Source of the DNA: Halomonas sp.
GTDB lineage: Bacteria; Pseudomonadota; Gammaproteobacteria; Pseudomonadales; Halomonadaceae
DNA length: 64,000 bases
Assembly (NCBI RefSeq): GCF_011050415.1
Contig: NZ_DRFS01000022.1
Coordinates: 62,001-126,000, forward strand
Reading direction: 5' to 3'
In this document: piece after piece, positions 1-8,937 of the stretch
Numbering within the stretch: the stretch's first letter is position 1
How the letters are laid out: each line of letters begins with the position of its first letter
The notes under the pieces: generated by a model
What the model saw: only the letters and a program-made list of their open reading frames with translations
Database searches by the model: none
Told to the model about the DNA's origin: nothing
Translations under genes and position numbers: made by a program

Positions 1-803
1 TCTTGGGTAGCGACTGAAACCTCAGACGCATCGGGTAGTACCACATGCACAATGACATAGAGCAAGCGGCCAGGACGTACCATGCGCACGCGCACTTCTA
101 CGGTGTCGATGTCGGCCAGACCACGTGCCACAGCCTGGCGTACCGGCACAGCAACGGCTTCTTCTGGGGTCTTATTGAGCAATTCCTGAAGTGCTTGGGA
201 TGCCATACGCACCGGCACACCCAGGCATAGCACCACCACCGCAATGACTAATACCGAATCTACATAGGGCAGTACGGCATACCAGCCCAACTGCTCAAAC
301 AGCATTACCAAACAAAAGGCCGCTAACACCGCTGCAGATATTACGCTGTTGACGACCCAGTTGAGTTTGTCGGCGCTGACAAGCGGGCTTCGCACATGGC
401 GCTGGCTGCGGTGCATCACCCATGCCGTTAGCGAACAGGCACAGGTAGCAAAAAAGGCATAGATGACCGCCAAACCTGCTGATATTTCACGGCCGCCAGT
501 GAGCAGGGCGGCAATGGCATCCACTAGGGCAAAAATAGACACACCTAAAATCAGTAGTCCTTTGCAAAGGTTCACCAGTGACTCAAAGTAGCTATAGCCA
601 AAGGGGTAGGACTCACTATCTGGGCGGCTGGCTAATTTGCTTACCTTTATCGTCACCAGTGCTACGCTGAAATAGATCAGGTTAAAAAGCCCATCCAGCA
701 GGATTGCTTGGGAATTTGAGGCTAACGTCGCCACAATGCCTGCGCAACCAATGAGCAGCGCCATAAAGGCGGAAAAGGCTAACGTATTCGATTCACTCTT
801 CAC
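1..803 (-). CDS. Cation diffusion facilitator (CDF) family transporter, 3' end outside window
   Basis: Translated from the minus strand, this open frame begins with a GTG at 803 preceded by a GGAG ribosome site and runs off the left edge (about 267 residues visible). Several hydrophobic segments are followed by a C-terminal cytoplasmic domain (from about residue 200, PVRQAVARGLADIDTVEVRVR) of the type that dimerises CDF proteins, which export Zn2+, Co2+, Cd2+ or Fe2+ against protons. The region after LLDGLFNLIYF corresponds to the second membrane helix. The usual HxxxD metal motif of helix 5 is not seen: the matching place reads SADKLNWVVNSV. The substrate cannot be named. It stands alone, divergent from the GNAT gene at 933. 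Confidence 0.8.
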   Translation of the reverse strand, partial: MKSESNTLAFSAFMALLIGCAGIVATLASNSQAILLDGLFNLIYFSVALVTIKVSKLASRPDSESYPFGYSYFESLVNLCKGLLILGVSIFALVDAIAALLTGGREISAGLAVIYAFFATCACSLTAWVMHRSQRHVRSPLVSADKLNWVVNSVISAAVLAAFCLVMLFEQLGWYAVLPYVDSVLVIAVVVLCLGVPVRMASQALQELLNKTPEEAVAVPVRQAVARGLADIDTVEVRVRMVRPGRLLYVIVHVVLPDASEVSVATQ

Positions 804-932
804 GAACTTTTCTGCTCCGATGCTTACTTAACAAAGAGGCTGGCAAGCATAGCAACTTCATTGGTCGCAATGTCAGCGATTTTTGTAGTAAACGTTAGCC
901 CGCTGACTTAGCACCCAGGGAGGTAAGTGCCT

Positions 933-1475
933 ATGCGCCACGCCAACGATTTGTCTTTCAAGCTGGTAACCCCAGAAGATGCTGCCGAGTTGCTGATCTT
1001 TGAAACCCAGCAACGTGACTGGTTTGAGCGGCATATTGAAGCGCGCCCTAAACATTTTTACACCCCCGAAGGCATTGTTCAGCACATTATTGAGTGCTTG
1101 GCGCTTAATGCGCAGCGTCGTATGAGTCCACTATTGATCCGTGATAAAGGTGCCATCGTGGGGCGTGCTAATTTGCGTGAGATGCGCAATGGTCACGGCA
1201 AGGTGGGCTATCGCATTGCAGAGCAAGCCTGTGGTCAAGGAATTGCCCAGCGTGCCTTGCAACATCTTGTTAATGAAGCTCGCTGCGTTTATCGGCTGAA
1301 CGCGCTCTCCGCGATTGTTTCTATTGATAACCGGGCTTCTCAGCGAGTGCTGGAAAAAGTTGGGTTTGAAGTAGGTGAGGCGCTGCCTGAGTATTCATTG
1401 GTCGCGGATCAAAAGATAGATTGTGTGGTGTATGAGAAAAACATGAAAATTACCACCCAGGATAGTGCTGTATGA
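933..1475 (+). CDS. GNAT family N-acetyltransferase (RimJ/RimL type)
   Basis: A protein of 180 residues if started at the ATG at 933. A GTG at 927 is in frame, but the GGGAGG ribosome site at 918-923 is better spaced to 933. The acetyl-CoA binding loop (GQGIAQRA, near residue 100) follows a GKVGYRI strand, and the later DNRASQRVLEKVGF segment is the conserved end of the GNAT fold. RimJ/RimL relatives acetylate N-terminal amines of ribosomal proteins, but many members act on small molecules, so the substrate is open. It is a single gene with about 100 bases before the next hydrolase. Confidence 0.85.
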   Translation: MRHANDLSFKLVTPEDAAELLIFETQQRDWFERHIEARPKHFYTPEGIVQHIIECLALNAQRRMSPLLIRDKGAIVGRANLREMRNGHGKVGYRIAEQACGQGIAQRALQHLVNEARCVYRLNALSAIVSIDNRASQRVLEKVGFEVGEALPEYSLVADQKIDCVVYEKNMKITTQDSAV

Positions 1476-1573
1476 CGCCTGCCAGAGCCGCGCTTTGGAA
1501 AGCTCGAAAAGGTTGTACTAGCCTTACATGGCATATGAAGGATTAACGTTAAGCCAAGTAGGAGGGTAAAACG

Positions 1574-2410
1574 ATGCCAACGCTAAGCGTAGGAACGGAG
1601 AAAGACACGCCGGTAGAGCTTTATTATGAAGTGTATGGTGCAGGTAAGCCTGTCGTATTGATTCACGGCTGGCCGCTCAGCGGTCGCTCCTGGGAAAAGC
1701 AGGTGCCTGCGTTGGTCGAGGCGGGTTATAAGGTGGTGACGTATGATCGCCGTGGCTTTGGCTGGTCGACTCAACCCGATGGCGGTTTCGATTACGATAC
1801 GTTAGCAGCCGATCTTAAAAAGCTGATTGAAACCCTCGATTTGAACGATGCCACGTTAGTGGGCTTTTCGATGGGCGGTGGAGAAGTCGCGCGCTACCTT
1901 TCAAACTACGGTACAGGGCGAGTTGATAAAGCCGTTTTTGCAGCAGCGGTACCTCCGTACTTGTATAAAGCAGACAATAATCCGGAGGGCGGCCTGGATG
2001 ACGCGACGATTAATCAGTTTTTAGAGGGTGTGAAAGGAGACCGCATTGCGTTTCTGGAGGACTTTACTAAGAACTTCTTTACCGCCGGTGAGCGCAGCGA
2101 TTTAATCAGCGAGCCTAACCGCCAGTATCATCGCGATATTGCCGCCTTCGCTTCGCCCAAAGCCACTTACGATTGTATCAAAGCCTTTAGTTATACCGAC
2201 TTCCGCAAAGACCTGCCCAATATCGATATCCCCACTCTGATACTGCACGGCGATTCAGATGGCATCGTGCCATTTGAAATAAGCGGTAAGCGGGCACAGG
2301 AGCTACTGCCCAATGCGCAAACAGAAGTGATCAAAGGCGGCCCGCACGGCCTAAATGCCACGCACCCTGAAGAATTTAATCAGGCTTTGATTAAGTTTCT
2401 GGGTAGCTAA
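1574..2410 (+). CDS. Alpha/beta hydrolase, non-haem chloroperoxidase/esterase family
   Basis: The 278-residue length is typical of cofactor-free haloperoxidases and related arylesterases. The oxyanion region HGWPLSGRSW (31-40), the nucleophile elbow GFSMGG with Ser99, Asp229 in HGDSD and His258 in GGPHG form a complete catalytic triad. The start is fixed by an AGGAGG ribosome site at about 1559-1564. The family hydrolyses esters, and some members perhydrolyse carboxylic acids to oxidants that halogenate substrates in vitro; the natural substrate is unknown. The gene ends just before an intrinsic terminator that now carries a group II intron. Confidence 0.9.
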   Translation: MPTLSVGTEKDTPVELYYEVYGAGKPVVLIHGWPLSGRSWEKQVPALVEAGYKVVTYDRRGFGWSTQPDGGFDYDTLAADLKKLIETLDLNDATLVGFSMGGGEVARYLSNYGTGRVDKAVFAAAVPPYLYKADNNPEGGLDDATINQFLEGVKGDRIAFLEDFTKNFFTAGERSDLISEPNRQYHRDIAAFASPKATYDCIKAFSYTDFRKDLPNIDIPTLILHGDSDGIVPFEISGKRAQELLPNAQTEVIKGGPHGLNATHPEEFNQALIKFLGS

Positions 2411-2444
2411 ATAACTCTGTTTTTATGATGCAGTCGTGACGAAT

Positions 2445-2472
2445 CGCCGCCTGTCCAGGCGGCGTTTTGTTT
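2445..2472 (+). terminator. Intrinsic terminator of the alpha/beta hydrolase gene
   Basis: An 8-bp G+C-rich stem (CGCCGCCT / AGGCGGCG) with a GTCC loop is followed by TTTTGTTT, 35 bases after the hydrolase stop codon. The group II intron begins in or just after the T-tract, so the last bases of this interval may belong to the intron. Confidence 0.8.
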
Positions 2473-3197
2473 GCCCGGCGAAGCCGGCAACCCCGGACAC
2501 CTGAAAGAAGGTGTCGTCACCCCGACTGAGGGGAAGACAACCCGACTGGCAAGGGCGCCACTGGCCAACGGTGGGGTCTGAAGGAAGCCATAGGGTGTTA
2601 ACGGTACACAACGCAAGTGAACCTGCTTCGGCAGCACAGGTGGGTAAGCGTGCAAAATAGCGCGACGCCCGATACTCAGTCAGGCCTGTGCTGTGTTTGA
2701 GGGTGGCATCGTTAACAGGGAGCCGGTGCAGTAACCGGGGAAGCCTGGCACCGTATCCAGTTTGTCTGGAAGGCACGCGTCAAGGTGAAAGCCAAGAGCG
2801 GGTCGGGTGTGAGGTGGCAGATGATGCCGTAGTAGTGAGGAAGTTCCGGCCTGTGAAGCCTGGTAACAGCGTGGAGGATAAAACCGGATCGACCGCTGGC
2901 GGAGGTTCAGTGGACTGGGCAAGGCCAAAAGCCTTGGTCGGATGCGAAGGGCGGAAGTCATTAATGAGAACGACGGATATTGATCCGAAGGTGGACGCTG
3001 CGTTCACAAGCTGTCCGACGGGGCAGGGAAGTGGGTCGAGGTGCGGTGGGAACACAGTGGCTTCGTCCTTCTCTGAACGAGGGAGTAGAACGACACCGTG
3101 GCGGCAGATTGCCAAGCGCTAGTACCCGGACGGGTCGTTTGAAACAGACCAGTAGCCAGACCGACGATCGGAGCCGTCATCACAGAGATGAGCAGGC

Positions 3198-4475
3198 ATG
3201 AGGAAATACTACAGTCTTTACGGGCAGTTGCTGTCAAAGCAGCGCCTGTATGAAGCCTTCAGACACGTCAAGCGCAACAAAGGTGCGGCCGGAATCGATG
3301 GGCAGAGCCTGAGTGCGTTCGAGGTGAATCTGGAGGTGGAGCTGTCGTGTCTGCTCCTCGAACTGAAGGAAAAGCGCTATCGAGCGCAGCCTGTCAGGCG
3401 CGTTGCCATCGCCAAGGATGACGGCGGTGAACGTCTGTTGGGTATTCCCACGGTTCGAGACCGGGTTGTGCAACAGGCATTACGCAGTATCATCGAACCG
3501 CTCTTCGAACCGGACTTTCATCCCTCGAGCTACGGGTATCGTCCGGGACGCAGTGGCCACCATGCCATTGGCAAGGCGGAGCTGTTCGTGCGCCGCTACC
3601 GGCGTGAATGGGTAGTGGATATGGACTTGTCGAAATGCTTCGACACGTTAAACCACGACCTGATCATCCGCCAGTTCCGCCAACGGATCACGGACGGCAG
3701 TGTGTTGTCGCTGCTGCGCCAGTGCCTGGAAAGCGGCGTGATGGTGGGGCACCACCTTGAAGAGACGGCGCTGGGCAGCCCCCAGGGCGGCGTGATCAGT
3801 CCGCTGATCGCCAACGTCTACCTGGACGCCTTCGACCAGTTCATGAAGGCACGGGGTCATCGAATCGTCCGCTACGCGGACGATATCCTGATCCTGTGCA
3901 GCTCACGGGCTGGAGCGGAGAACGCGTTGAGGGCAGCCCACTGTTATCTGGAAGGTGAGCTGAAGCTGACAGTCAATGCCACCAAGACCCACATCGCGCA
4001 CAGCGACGAGGGGATCAAGTTCCTGGGGGTGGTGATCCACACCAAGTACACCCGCATCCAGGAAAAGAAGGTGGTGAAACTTAAGCAGAAGGTGAAAGCG
4101 TTGACGAAGCGCAATCGAGGTGCAGGGCTTGCGGTGATCATCCGCGAACTGAATCCTGTACTCCGTGGCTTCGCCAATTACTTCCGGGTAGCGAACTGCG
4201 CACGGGTGTTGAAACAGGTGATGAGCTGGGTCAGGCGGCGTCTCCGCTGCGTCCAGCTCAAGCAGTGGAAGAAGCCGAGTCGGCTGCATCGAAGGCTGAA
4301 ACAGTTGGGCTACCGCCCGCCGTTTAAGTACATCAAGATGCAAAGCTGGCGTAACGCGGCGTCACCGCTGGCCCATCTGGCGATCCCCAGCGCCTACTTG
4401 CATGACGATCTGAAGTTGATGGACTTAACGAAGATCAAAACGGGCATCACTGTCCCCGAGTTCGGGGTAAGTTAA
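3198..4475 (+). CDS. ltrA: Group II intron reverse transcriptase/maturase
   Basis: A 425-residue intron-encoded protein. The reverse transcriptase domain (about 20-280) has the fingers motif KGAAGIDG, the GIPTVRDRVVQQAL block, SYGYRPGRS, the D-containing VDMDLSKCFD block, GSPQGGVISP and the catalytic YADD. A maturase/X domain follows (LNPVLRGFANYFRVA, then basic residues). No HNH endonuclease is present at the C-terminus, which is the pattern for class C intron proteins that insert into single-stranded or terminator DNA. It promotes splicing of the surrounding intron and its reverse transcription at new sites. Catalytic residues are intact, so activity is plausible. Confidence 0.95.
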   Translation: MRKYYSLYGQLLSKQRLYEAFRHVKRNKGAAGIDGQSLSAFEVNLEVELSCLLLELKEKRYRAQPVRRVAIAKDDGGERLLGIPTVRDRVVQQALRSIIEPLFEPDFHPSSYGYRPGRSGHHAIGKAELFVRRYRREWVVDMDLSKCFDTLNHDLIIRQFRQRITDGSVLSLLRQCLESGVMVGHHLEETALGSPQGGVISPLIANVYLDAFDQFMKARGHRIVRYADDILILCSSRAGAENALRAAHCYLEGELKLTVNATKTHIAHSDEGIKFLGVVIHTKYTRIQEKKVVKLKQKVKALTKRNRGAGLAVIIRELNPVLRGFANYFRVANCARVLKQVMSWVRRRLRCVQLKQWKKPSRLHRRLKQLGYRPPFKYIKMQSWRNAASPLAHLAIPSAYLHDDLKLMDLTKIKTGITVPEFGVS

Positions 4476-4481
4476 TGGCAT

Positions 4482-4552
4482 GAGCCGTATACGAGGCCCG
4501 TATGTACGGTTCTGTGAGAGGGATGAGGCGGTAACGCCTCACCCTACTCGAT
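4482..4552 (+). ncRNA. Group II intron domains V and VI
   Basis: Domain V starts GAGCCGTA and closes with TACGGTTC (4482-4512), the most conserved ribozyme hairpin. Domain VI follows: GAGGG-ATGAGGCG, loop GTAA, CGCCTCA-CCC-TA-CTC, where the A opposite the 5' arm is the presumed branch-point adenosine. The interval ends at the predicted 3' splice site. Confidence 0.85.
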
Positions 4553-4566
4553 AATGAGGGTACTAC

Positions 4567-4974
4567 TTACCCCTCAATCCAAACCTCTTCCCCTTTAAAT
4601 TCAATCTTCCAGGTGCGCAGCTTAACGTTCTCATCCTCTAAGCACTGCCCGTCTTCAAGGCGAAAGTGTTGCTTATAGATAGGCGAGGCGACCACCGCCG
4701 ATCCTTTAAGATCGCCGACGATGCCACGGGCGATCACGTTGGCGTTAGAGAAAGGGTCAAAGTGATCAAGGGCGAAAAGCTCACTGTTCAGCCCTTTTGA
4801 ATGTTGACTTGGAAGATAAAAGATCGCCACTTGCGCTGGGCCTTCGGCGGTTTCAAGCCAAGCGGAGACGCCAGAGAACGCCACCAAGTCAGCTTTGTTA
4901 CATACGTTTTGCCATACCATCGTATGTTGAGATCCTATTGTATCCATCTCGTTTTTCAATGCAGTTGCGGTCAT
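4567..4974 (-). CDS. nirD: Nitrite reductase (NAD(P)H) small subunit NirD
   Basis: A 135-residue protein matching the NirD Rieske-like fold, with the conserved FALDHFDPFSNANVIARGIVG stretch and KQHFRLEDGQC. As in other NirD proteins the cysteine/histidine ligands of true Rieske clusters are absent. NirD is the small partner of NirB in the cytoplasmic siroheme enzyme that reduces nitrite to ammonium with NAD(P)H. It is transcribed leftward 31 bases after nirB, in one operon. An internal Met (MVWQNV, residue 19) is another possible start, since many NirD proteins begin near there. Its stop codon is only 14 bases from the group II intron. Confidence 0.93.
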   Translation of the reverse strand: MTATALKNEMDTIGSQHTMVWQNVCNKADLVAFSGVSAWLETAEGPAQVAIFYLPSQHSKGLNSELFALDHFDPFSNANVIARGIVGDLKGSAVVASPIYKQHFRLEDGQCLEDENVKLRTWKIEFKGEEVWIEG

Positions 4975-5005
4975 TGGGTGCCTCGTTTTTAGCTATTCAA
5001 AAGCG

Positions 5006-7531
5006 TCAGTGAGATGTGGATTGGGCTGGGCGTGGCTGTCCGCGCTCGGAGGTCATAATGATCGAAGGATCCGGGCGGTCGTCGTTAACAAAGCTGCGGA
5101 AGCGCTTGAGCTTTTCCGGGTCGCTAATAGCATCCGCCCATTCGCACTGGTAGGTATCCACCACCGTCTGCATTTGGCGCTCTAGCTCGTCATTGATGTC
5201 TAAGCTGTCTTCCAGAATCACCTCTTTGAGGTAATCCAGCCCGCCTTCAAGGTTTTCGCGCCATACGGAGGTGCGCTGTAAGCGGTCGGCGGTACGCACA
5301 TAGAACATCAAGAAGCGATCAATGATGCGGTAGAGCTGTTCGTCGTTGAGGTCGGTAGCGAATAGTTCGGCATGGCGAGGGCGCATACCGCCGTTACCGC
5401 ACACATAAAGGTTCCAGCCGTTCTCGGTAGCAATAATGCCAATGTCTTTGCTTTGAGCTTCGGCACATTCACGAGTACAGCCAGAAACACCAAATTTTAT
5501 TTTGTGAGGCGCGCGCAGCCCCTTATAGCGATTCTCTAACCAGATCGCCATGCCAACGCTGTCCTGAACACCGTAGCGGCACCAGGTGCTGCCCACGCAG
5601 GATTTTACGGTGCGTAGCGATTTTCCGTAGGCGTGGCCAGTTTCAAAACCAGCTGCAATTAGCTCGCTCCATATATCCGGCAGATCTTCCAGGCGGGCGC
5701 CAAACAGGTCGATGCGCTGGCCACCGGTGACTTTGGAGTAGAGGCTGTATTTTTTGGCCACTTCGCCCAGCACGATCAGTTTATCGGGGGTGATCTCGCC
5801 GCCAGCGATGCGGGGCACTACTGAGTAGGTACCGTTTTTCTGCATGTTGGCCATGAAGGTATCGTTGGTATCCTGCAAAGGGATATGCGCAGCGTCGGTG
5901 ATTGGTTCGTTAAAGCAGGAGGCCAGAATGGACGCCACAGCAGGTTTGCAGATATCGCAACCCAGACGATGGGTGTCGGGGTTGCCGTGCTTCCCGATCA
6001 AGTCGGTGAATGTTTTGATACCTTCGACACGCACAATGTCGTAAAGCCCTTGGCGGGTGTGGGCGAAGTGCTCGCAGATCGATTTATCTACTTCTACACC
6101 GCGGGCTTCCAGCTCATGATCGACCATGCTTTTTAGCAGAGCAGTGCAACCGCCACAGCCAGTGCTGGCTTTGGTGGCGATTTTTACACCGGCGAGATCT
6201 ACCGCGCCGCTTTCAATGGTGGCGCAAATATCGCCTTTGGTAACGTTATGACAAGAGCAGATCATTGCTGTTTCTGGCAATGCATCCGGGCCTAGTGCTG
6301 GGGTGACACTGCTCTGTGGCAGAATCAGCGAGGCGGGCTCGGCGGGCAATTCAATACCGTTGGCGTAATACTGCAGCAGCGTATCGTAAACGCCGTTGTT
6401 GCCCACCAGCATGGCACCAAGCAGCTTTTTACCATCGCTAGAGACAACCAGCTTGCGGTACTCCTGCTTGATGGGGTCTAAGTAGCGGAACATACGTGCG
6501 CCAGGATTCTGGTTGCCGTGGGCGTCACCAATCGAGCCCACATCTACGCCCAGCAGCTTGAGCTTGGTGCTCATATCCGCACCGCTAAAGTGGGTGTCGC
6601 CGCCAGTTAGCGTCGAAAGCGCCGTTTTAGCCATCTGGTAGCCCGGCGCTACAAGGCCGAAAATACTCTGGTTCCACAGAGCCACTTCGCCAATCGCCAA
6701 AATGGACGGGTCGCTGGTATGGCACTGGTTATCCACCACGATGCCGCCGCGCTCGCCAATTTCCAGCCCGCAGTCCCGGGCTAATTGGTCGCGGGGACGA
6801 ATACCGGCAGAGAAGACGATGAGGTCAGTTTCTAGGACTTTATCATCCTGAAACACCATACGATGGCGGCTTGCCTCTCCATCTTCAATGCGCTGCGTCG
6901 CCCGTTCGGTCAGCACCTGTACGCCTAGTGCTTCGATTTTTTCGCGCAGCAGTTCGCCGCCTTCGCTATCCACCTGCATGGGCATTAGCCGGGAAGCAAA
7001 TTCGACTACGGCAGTGTCCAGGTTCAATCCGCGCAGGGCGTTAGCGGCTTCTAACCCCAACAAACCACCCCCAACTACAACGCCGTTAGTAGCGGTTTCA
7101 GCGGCAGCACGAATGGCATCCAGGTCGTCAAGGGTACGATATACCAGGCAGCCTTCGCGATCGTTCCCGGGGATCGGCGGTACAAACGGGTAGGAGCCGG
7201 TAGCCAGCACGATGCGGTCGTAAGGGTAGCGGCCCTGGTCGGTGACTACTTCATGGGTGGTGCGGTCAATTTGAGTGACGGTTTCGGCGCTGCGCAGTTC
7301 CACGCCGCTAACGTCATAGTAATCCGCTTCGCACAGCGCTAGTGAGTCAGCATCGCGACCGCTGAAGTATTCCGACAGATGCACTCGATCATAGGCGCGG
7401 TGGCGCTCCTCGCCAAACACGGTGACCTGATAGCGTTCTAGGGCACCATTTTCGACTAGCTGCTCGACAAGGTGGTGGCCGACCATGCCATTACCAATAA
7501 TGATGAGCTGTTCGTGATTGGTTATGTTCAT
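5006..7531 (-). CDS. nirB: Nitrite reductase (NAD(P)H) large subunit NirB
   Basis: 841 residues, the usual size. An N-terminal FAD-binding domain (GNGMVG at 13-18) and an NAD(P)H site (GGGLLGLEAA, 154-163) are followed by a BFD-type [2Fe-2S] domain with Cys425, Cys427, Cys459 and Cys462. The sulfite/nitrite reductase domain carries the siroheme-[4Fe-4S] ligands Cys645, Cys651, Cys685 and Cys689. Electrons pass from NAD(P)H via FAD and iron-sulfur centres to siroheme, where nitrite is reduced to ammonium in the cytoplasm. It sits between the FAD reductase gene (one-base gap) and nirD. The cobA gene on the opposite strand supplies a siroheme precursor. Confidence 0.96.
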   Translation of the reverse strand: MNITNHEQLIIIGNGMVGHHLVEQLVENGALERYQVTVFGEERHRAYDRVHLSEYFSGRDADSLALCEADYYDVSGVELRSAETVTQIDRTTHEVVTDQGRYPYDRIVLATGSYPFVPPIPGNDREGCLVYRTLDDLDAIRAAAETATNGVVVGGGLLGLEAANALRGLNLDTAVVEFASRLMPMQVDSEGGELLREKIEALGVQVLTERATQRIEDGEASRHRMVFQDDKVLETDLIVFSAGIRPRDQLARDCGLEIGERGGIVVDNQCHTSDPSILAIGEVALWNQSIFGLVAPGYQMAKTALSTLTGGDTHFSGADMSTKLKLLGVDVGSIGDAHGNQNPGARMFRYLDPIKQEYRKLVVSSDGKKLLGAMLVGNNGVYDTLLQYYANGIELPAEPASLILPQSSVTPALGPDALPETAMICSCHNVTKGDICATIESGAVDLAGVKIATKASTGCGGCTALLKSMVDHELEARGVEVDKSICEHFAHTRQGLYDIVRVEGIKTFTDLIGKHGNPDTHRLGCDICKPAVASILASCFNEPITDAAHIPLQDTNDTFMANMQKNGTYSVVPRIAGGEITPDKLIVLGEVAKKYSLYSKVTGGQRIDLFGARLEDLPDIWSELIAAGFETGHAYGKSLRTVKSCVGSTWCRYGVQDSVGMAIWLENRYKGLRAPHKIKFGVSGCTRECAEAQSKDIGIIATENGWNLYVCGNGGMRPRHAELFATDLNDEQLYRIIDRFLMFYVRTADRLQRTSVWRENLEGGLDYLKEVILEDSLDINDELERQMQTVVDTYQCEWADAISDPEKLKRFRSFVNDDRPDPSIIMTSERGQPRPAQSTSH

Positions 7532-7532
7532 T

Positions 7533-8840
7533 TTATGCCGCCTCTAAGGTCGATAAATGGGGAGTATCGTTCTGCTGGTCAGCAATGACCGCTTGGAGCA
7601 CTTCTATATCTGCCGCGCCAAACAGCAGTGCTTGGCGGCAGTTGCTCAGGCTATGCCCGGCGAGCGCTTGCTCGAAGTACCAAGGGCCCAGGGAGGTGTC
7701 ACCATAAAGAACAGCGCCTTCAATCTGTCCATCGCGCAGTAACAGGCGGCGGTAATCGCCTAGTTCAACGTCGTGGTAACTGAGCACTTCGTGCTCATCG
7801 TTAGTCTCGGTGGGGCCAAAGGCGTAGAGCGCAACGCCGCTGATTTTGAGTTTGGTGGCGCTGGGGACATCCACGTAGCAAGGGGTGGTTGTGCCACATA
7901 GCGTGGCGGCGAGTACCTCTACCTGACGCCAGATAGGCTCCACCAAGCCGTAGGTAGTGCCATTAAACTGACAGCATTCGCCAAGCGCAGAAATCGCTGG
8001 GTCACTGGTAGTGAGGTATTCATCCACCACAATGGCGCGCTCGGTAGTAAGACCCGCTTGGTGGCCAAGCTCCGCATTAGGCGTAATACCGGCGGTGATA
8101 ATCACGCTGGTAGCGTTTAGTTGGCGACCATCAAGAAGATGTACTTTGGATACCCGGCCGTTTTCATCGCCCTCTAATTGCGCTAATTCGGCCCCAGTGA
8201 TGATGTTCAAACCGCGCTGGGTCAGTTCCTCTTCAAGCAATTTAGAAGCAGTAGCATCTAGCTGGCGGTTCATCAGTCTATTGCTGCGCTGAAGCACGCT
8301 AACCTGCATTTCATTGCCACGTTTACGCAGGCCTTCGGCAGCTTCTAACCCAAGCAGGCCACCGCCGATAACCACCGCGTCACCACCTTGCTGAGCGATC
8401 TCTGTCAGCGTTGAAGCATCTTGTAAATCGCGGAAGCTGTGCACGCCCTCAAGCGCAATACCTGGAATACTGGGCATCGCTGGGCGCGAACCGGTGGCGA
8501 TTACCAAGTGATCATAATCAAGTGATCGGCCGCTATCCGTGGTTAATGTTTGGCGTGAGCGATCAAGCGCCTCAACCTTCTCACCCAGTATCAGTGCGAT
8601 GCCCTGTACGGCGTACCAATCGGCATCGCGCAGCGTCAGCGCGTCCTGCTGCATTTCACCGGCCAGCAGTGGGGAAAGCAGTATGCGGTTATAGGCAGGC
8701 GCGGGCTCTGCGCCAATCACGGTAATGCGTTGGGGGCGCGTAGGCTGTTTTACCAACGCCTCCACCAAACGATGACTCGCCATGCCGTTACCGATAATCA
8801 CTAGATGTTTGTGAGTCGAGCACCGGGAAGTGGTTTCCAT
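7533..8840 (-). CDS. FAD/NAD(P)H-dependent reductase subunit of assimilatory nitrate reductase (NasC-like of Klebsiella)
   Basis: With the ATG at 8840 (GGAG ribosome site at 8846-8850) the protein has 435 residues. A longer frame from 8864 lacks a ribosome site. FAD motif GNGMASHRLVEAL near the start, NAD site GGGLLGLEAAEGLRKRG, and the ITAGITPNAELG strand are typical of the pyridine nucleotide-disulfide reductase family and close to the N-terminal half of NirB. Unlike some NasC/NasB proteins no [2Fe-2S] BFD domain follows. It is the first gene of the leftward nitrite reductase operon and probably passes NAD(P)H electrons to the nitrate reductase encoded divergently. Expression is predicted to depend on the upstream NtrC/sigma-54 promoter and attenuator leader. 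Confidence 0.85.
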   Translation of the reverse strand: METTSRCSTHKHLVIIGNGMASHRLVEALVKQPTRPQRITVIGAEPAPAYNRILLSPLLAGEMQQDALTLRDADWYAVQGIALILGEKVEALDRSRQTLTTDSGRSLDYDHLVIATGSRPAMPSIPGIALEGVHSFRDLQDASTLTEIAQQGGDAVVIGGGLLGLEAAEGLRKRGNEMQVSVLQRSNRLMNRQLDATASKLLEEELTQRGLNIITGAELAQLEGDENGRVSKVHLLDGRQLNATSVIITAGITPNAELGHQAGLTTERAIVVDEYLTTSDPAISALGECCQFNGTTYGLVEPIWRQVEVLAATLCGTTTPCYVDVPSATKLKISGVALYAFGPTETNDEHEVLSYHDVELGDYRRLLLRDGQIEGAVLYGDTSLGPWYFEQALAGHSLSNCRQALLFGAADIEVLQAVIADQQNDTPHLSTLEAA

Positions 8841-8887
8841 AGGTGGCTCCTTATTTGCTAACAAGTGGTGCTTACAAAGGCCTAAAC

Positions 8888-8937
8888 AAAAAAACGCCCC
8901 TGATACCCCTCTTCGAGAAAAAGAGGTATCAGGGGCG
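8888..8937 (-). terminator. Leader attenuator terminator of the FAD reductase-nirBD operon
   Basis: Read leftward, arms CGCCCCTGATACC and GGTATCAGGGGCG, extended by CCTCTT/AAGAGG pairing, are followed directly by seven T residues (8888-8894). It lies 47 bases upstream of the first start codon and downstream of the predicted promoter, so it would stop transcription before the genes unless disrupted. Its 5' arm is shared with the competing hairpin described at 8927-8989. Confidence 0.85.

Larger units (their letters stand above)
2469..4552 (+). mobile_element. Group II intron (terminator-inserted, class C-like)
   Basis: About 2.1 kb. The 3' end is well supported by domain V (4482-4512), domain VI with a bulged A, and a terminal GAT at 4550-4552. 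The 5' end is tentative: the first plausible intron base is G2469 (GTTTG, a loose match to the GUGYG consensus) directly after the TTTT of the upstream terminator. About 700 bases of structured, non-coding RNA precede the maturase gene. Class C introns are known to insert after intrinsic terminator stems, which fits this location, and the encoded protein lacks an endonuclease domain, as expected for that class. The intron lies between two convergent genes and interrupts neither reading frame. Confidence 0.85.

Noticed and set aside
2407-3237. Several open frames of 70-144 residues on both strands before the maturase
   Set aside because: They lie in the structured RNA of the group II intron, have no ribosome sites and no recognisable domains.
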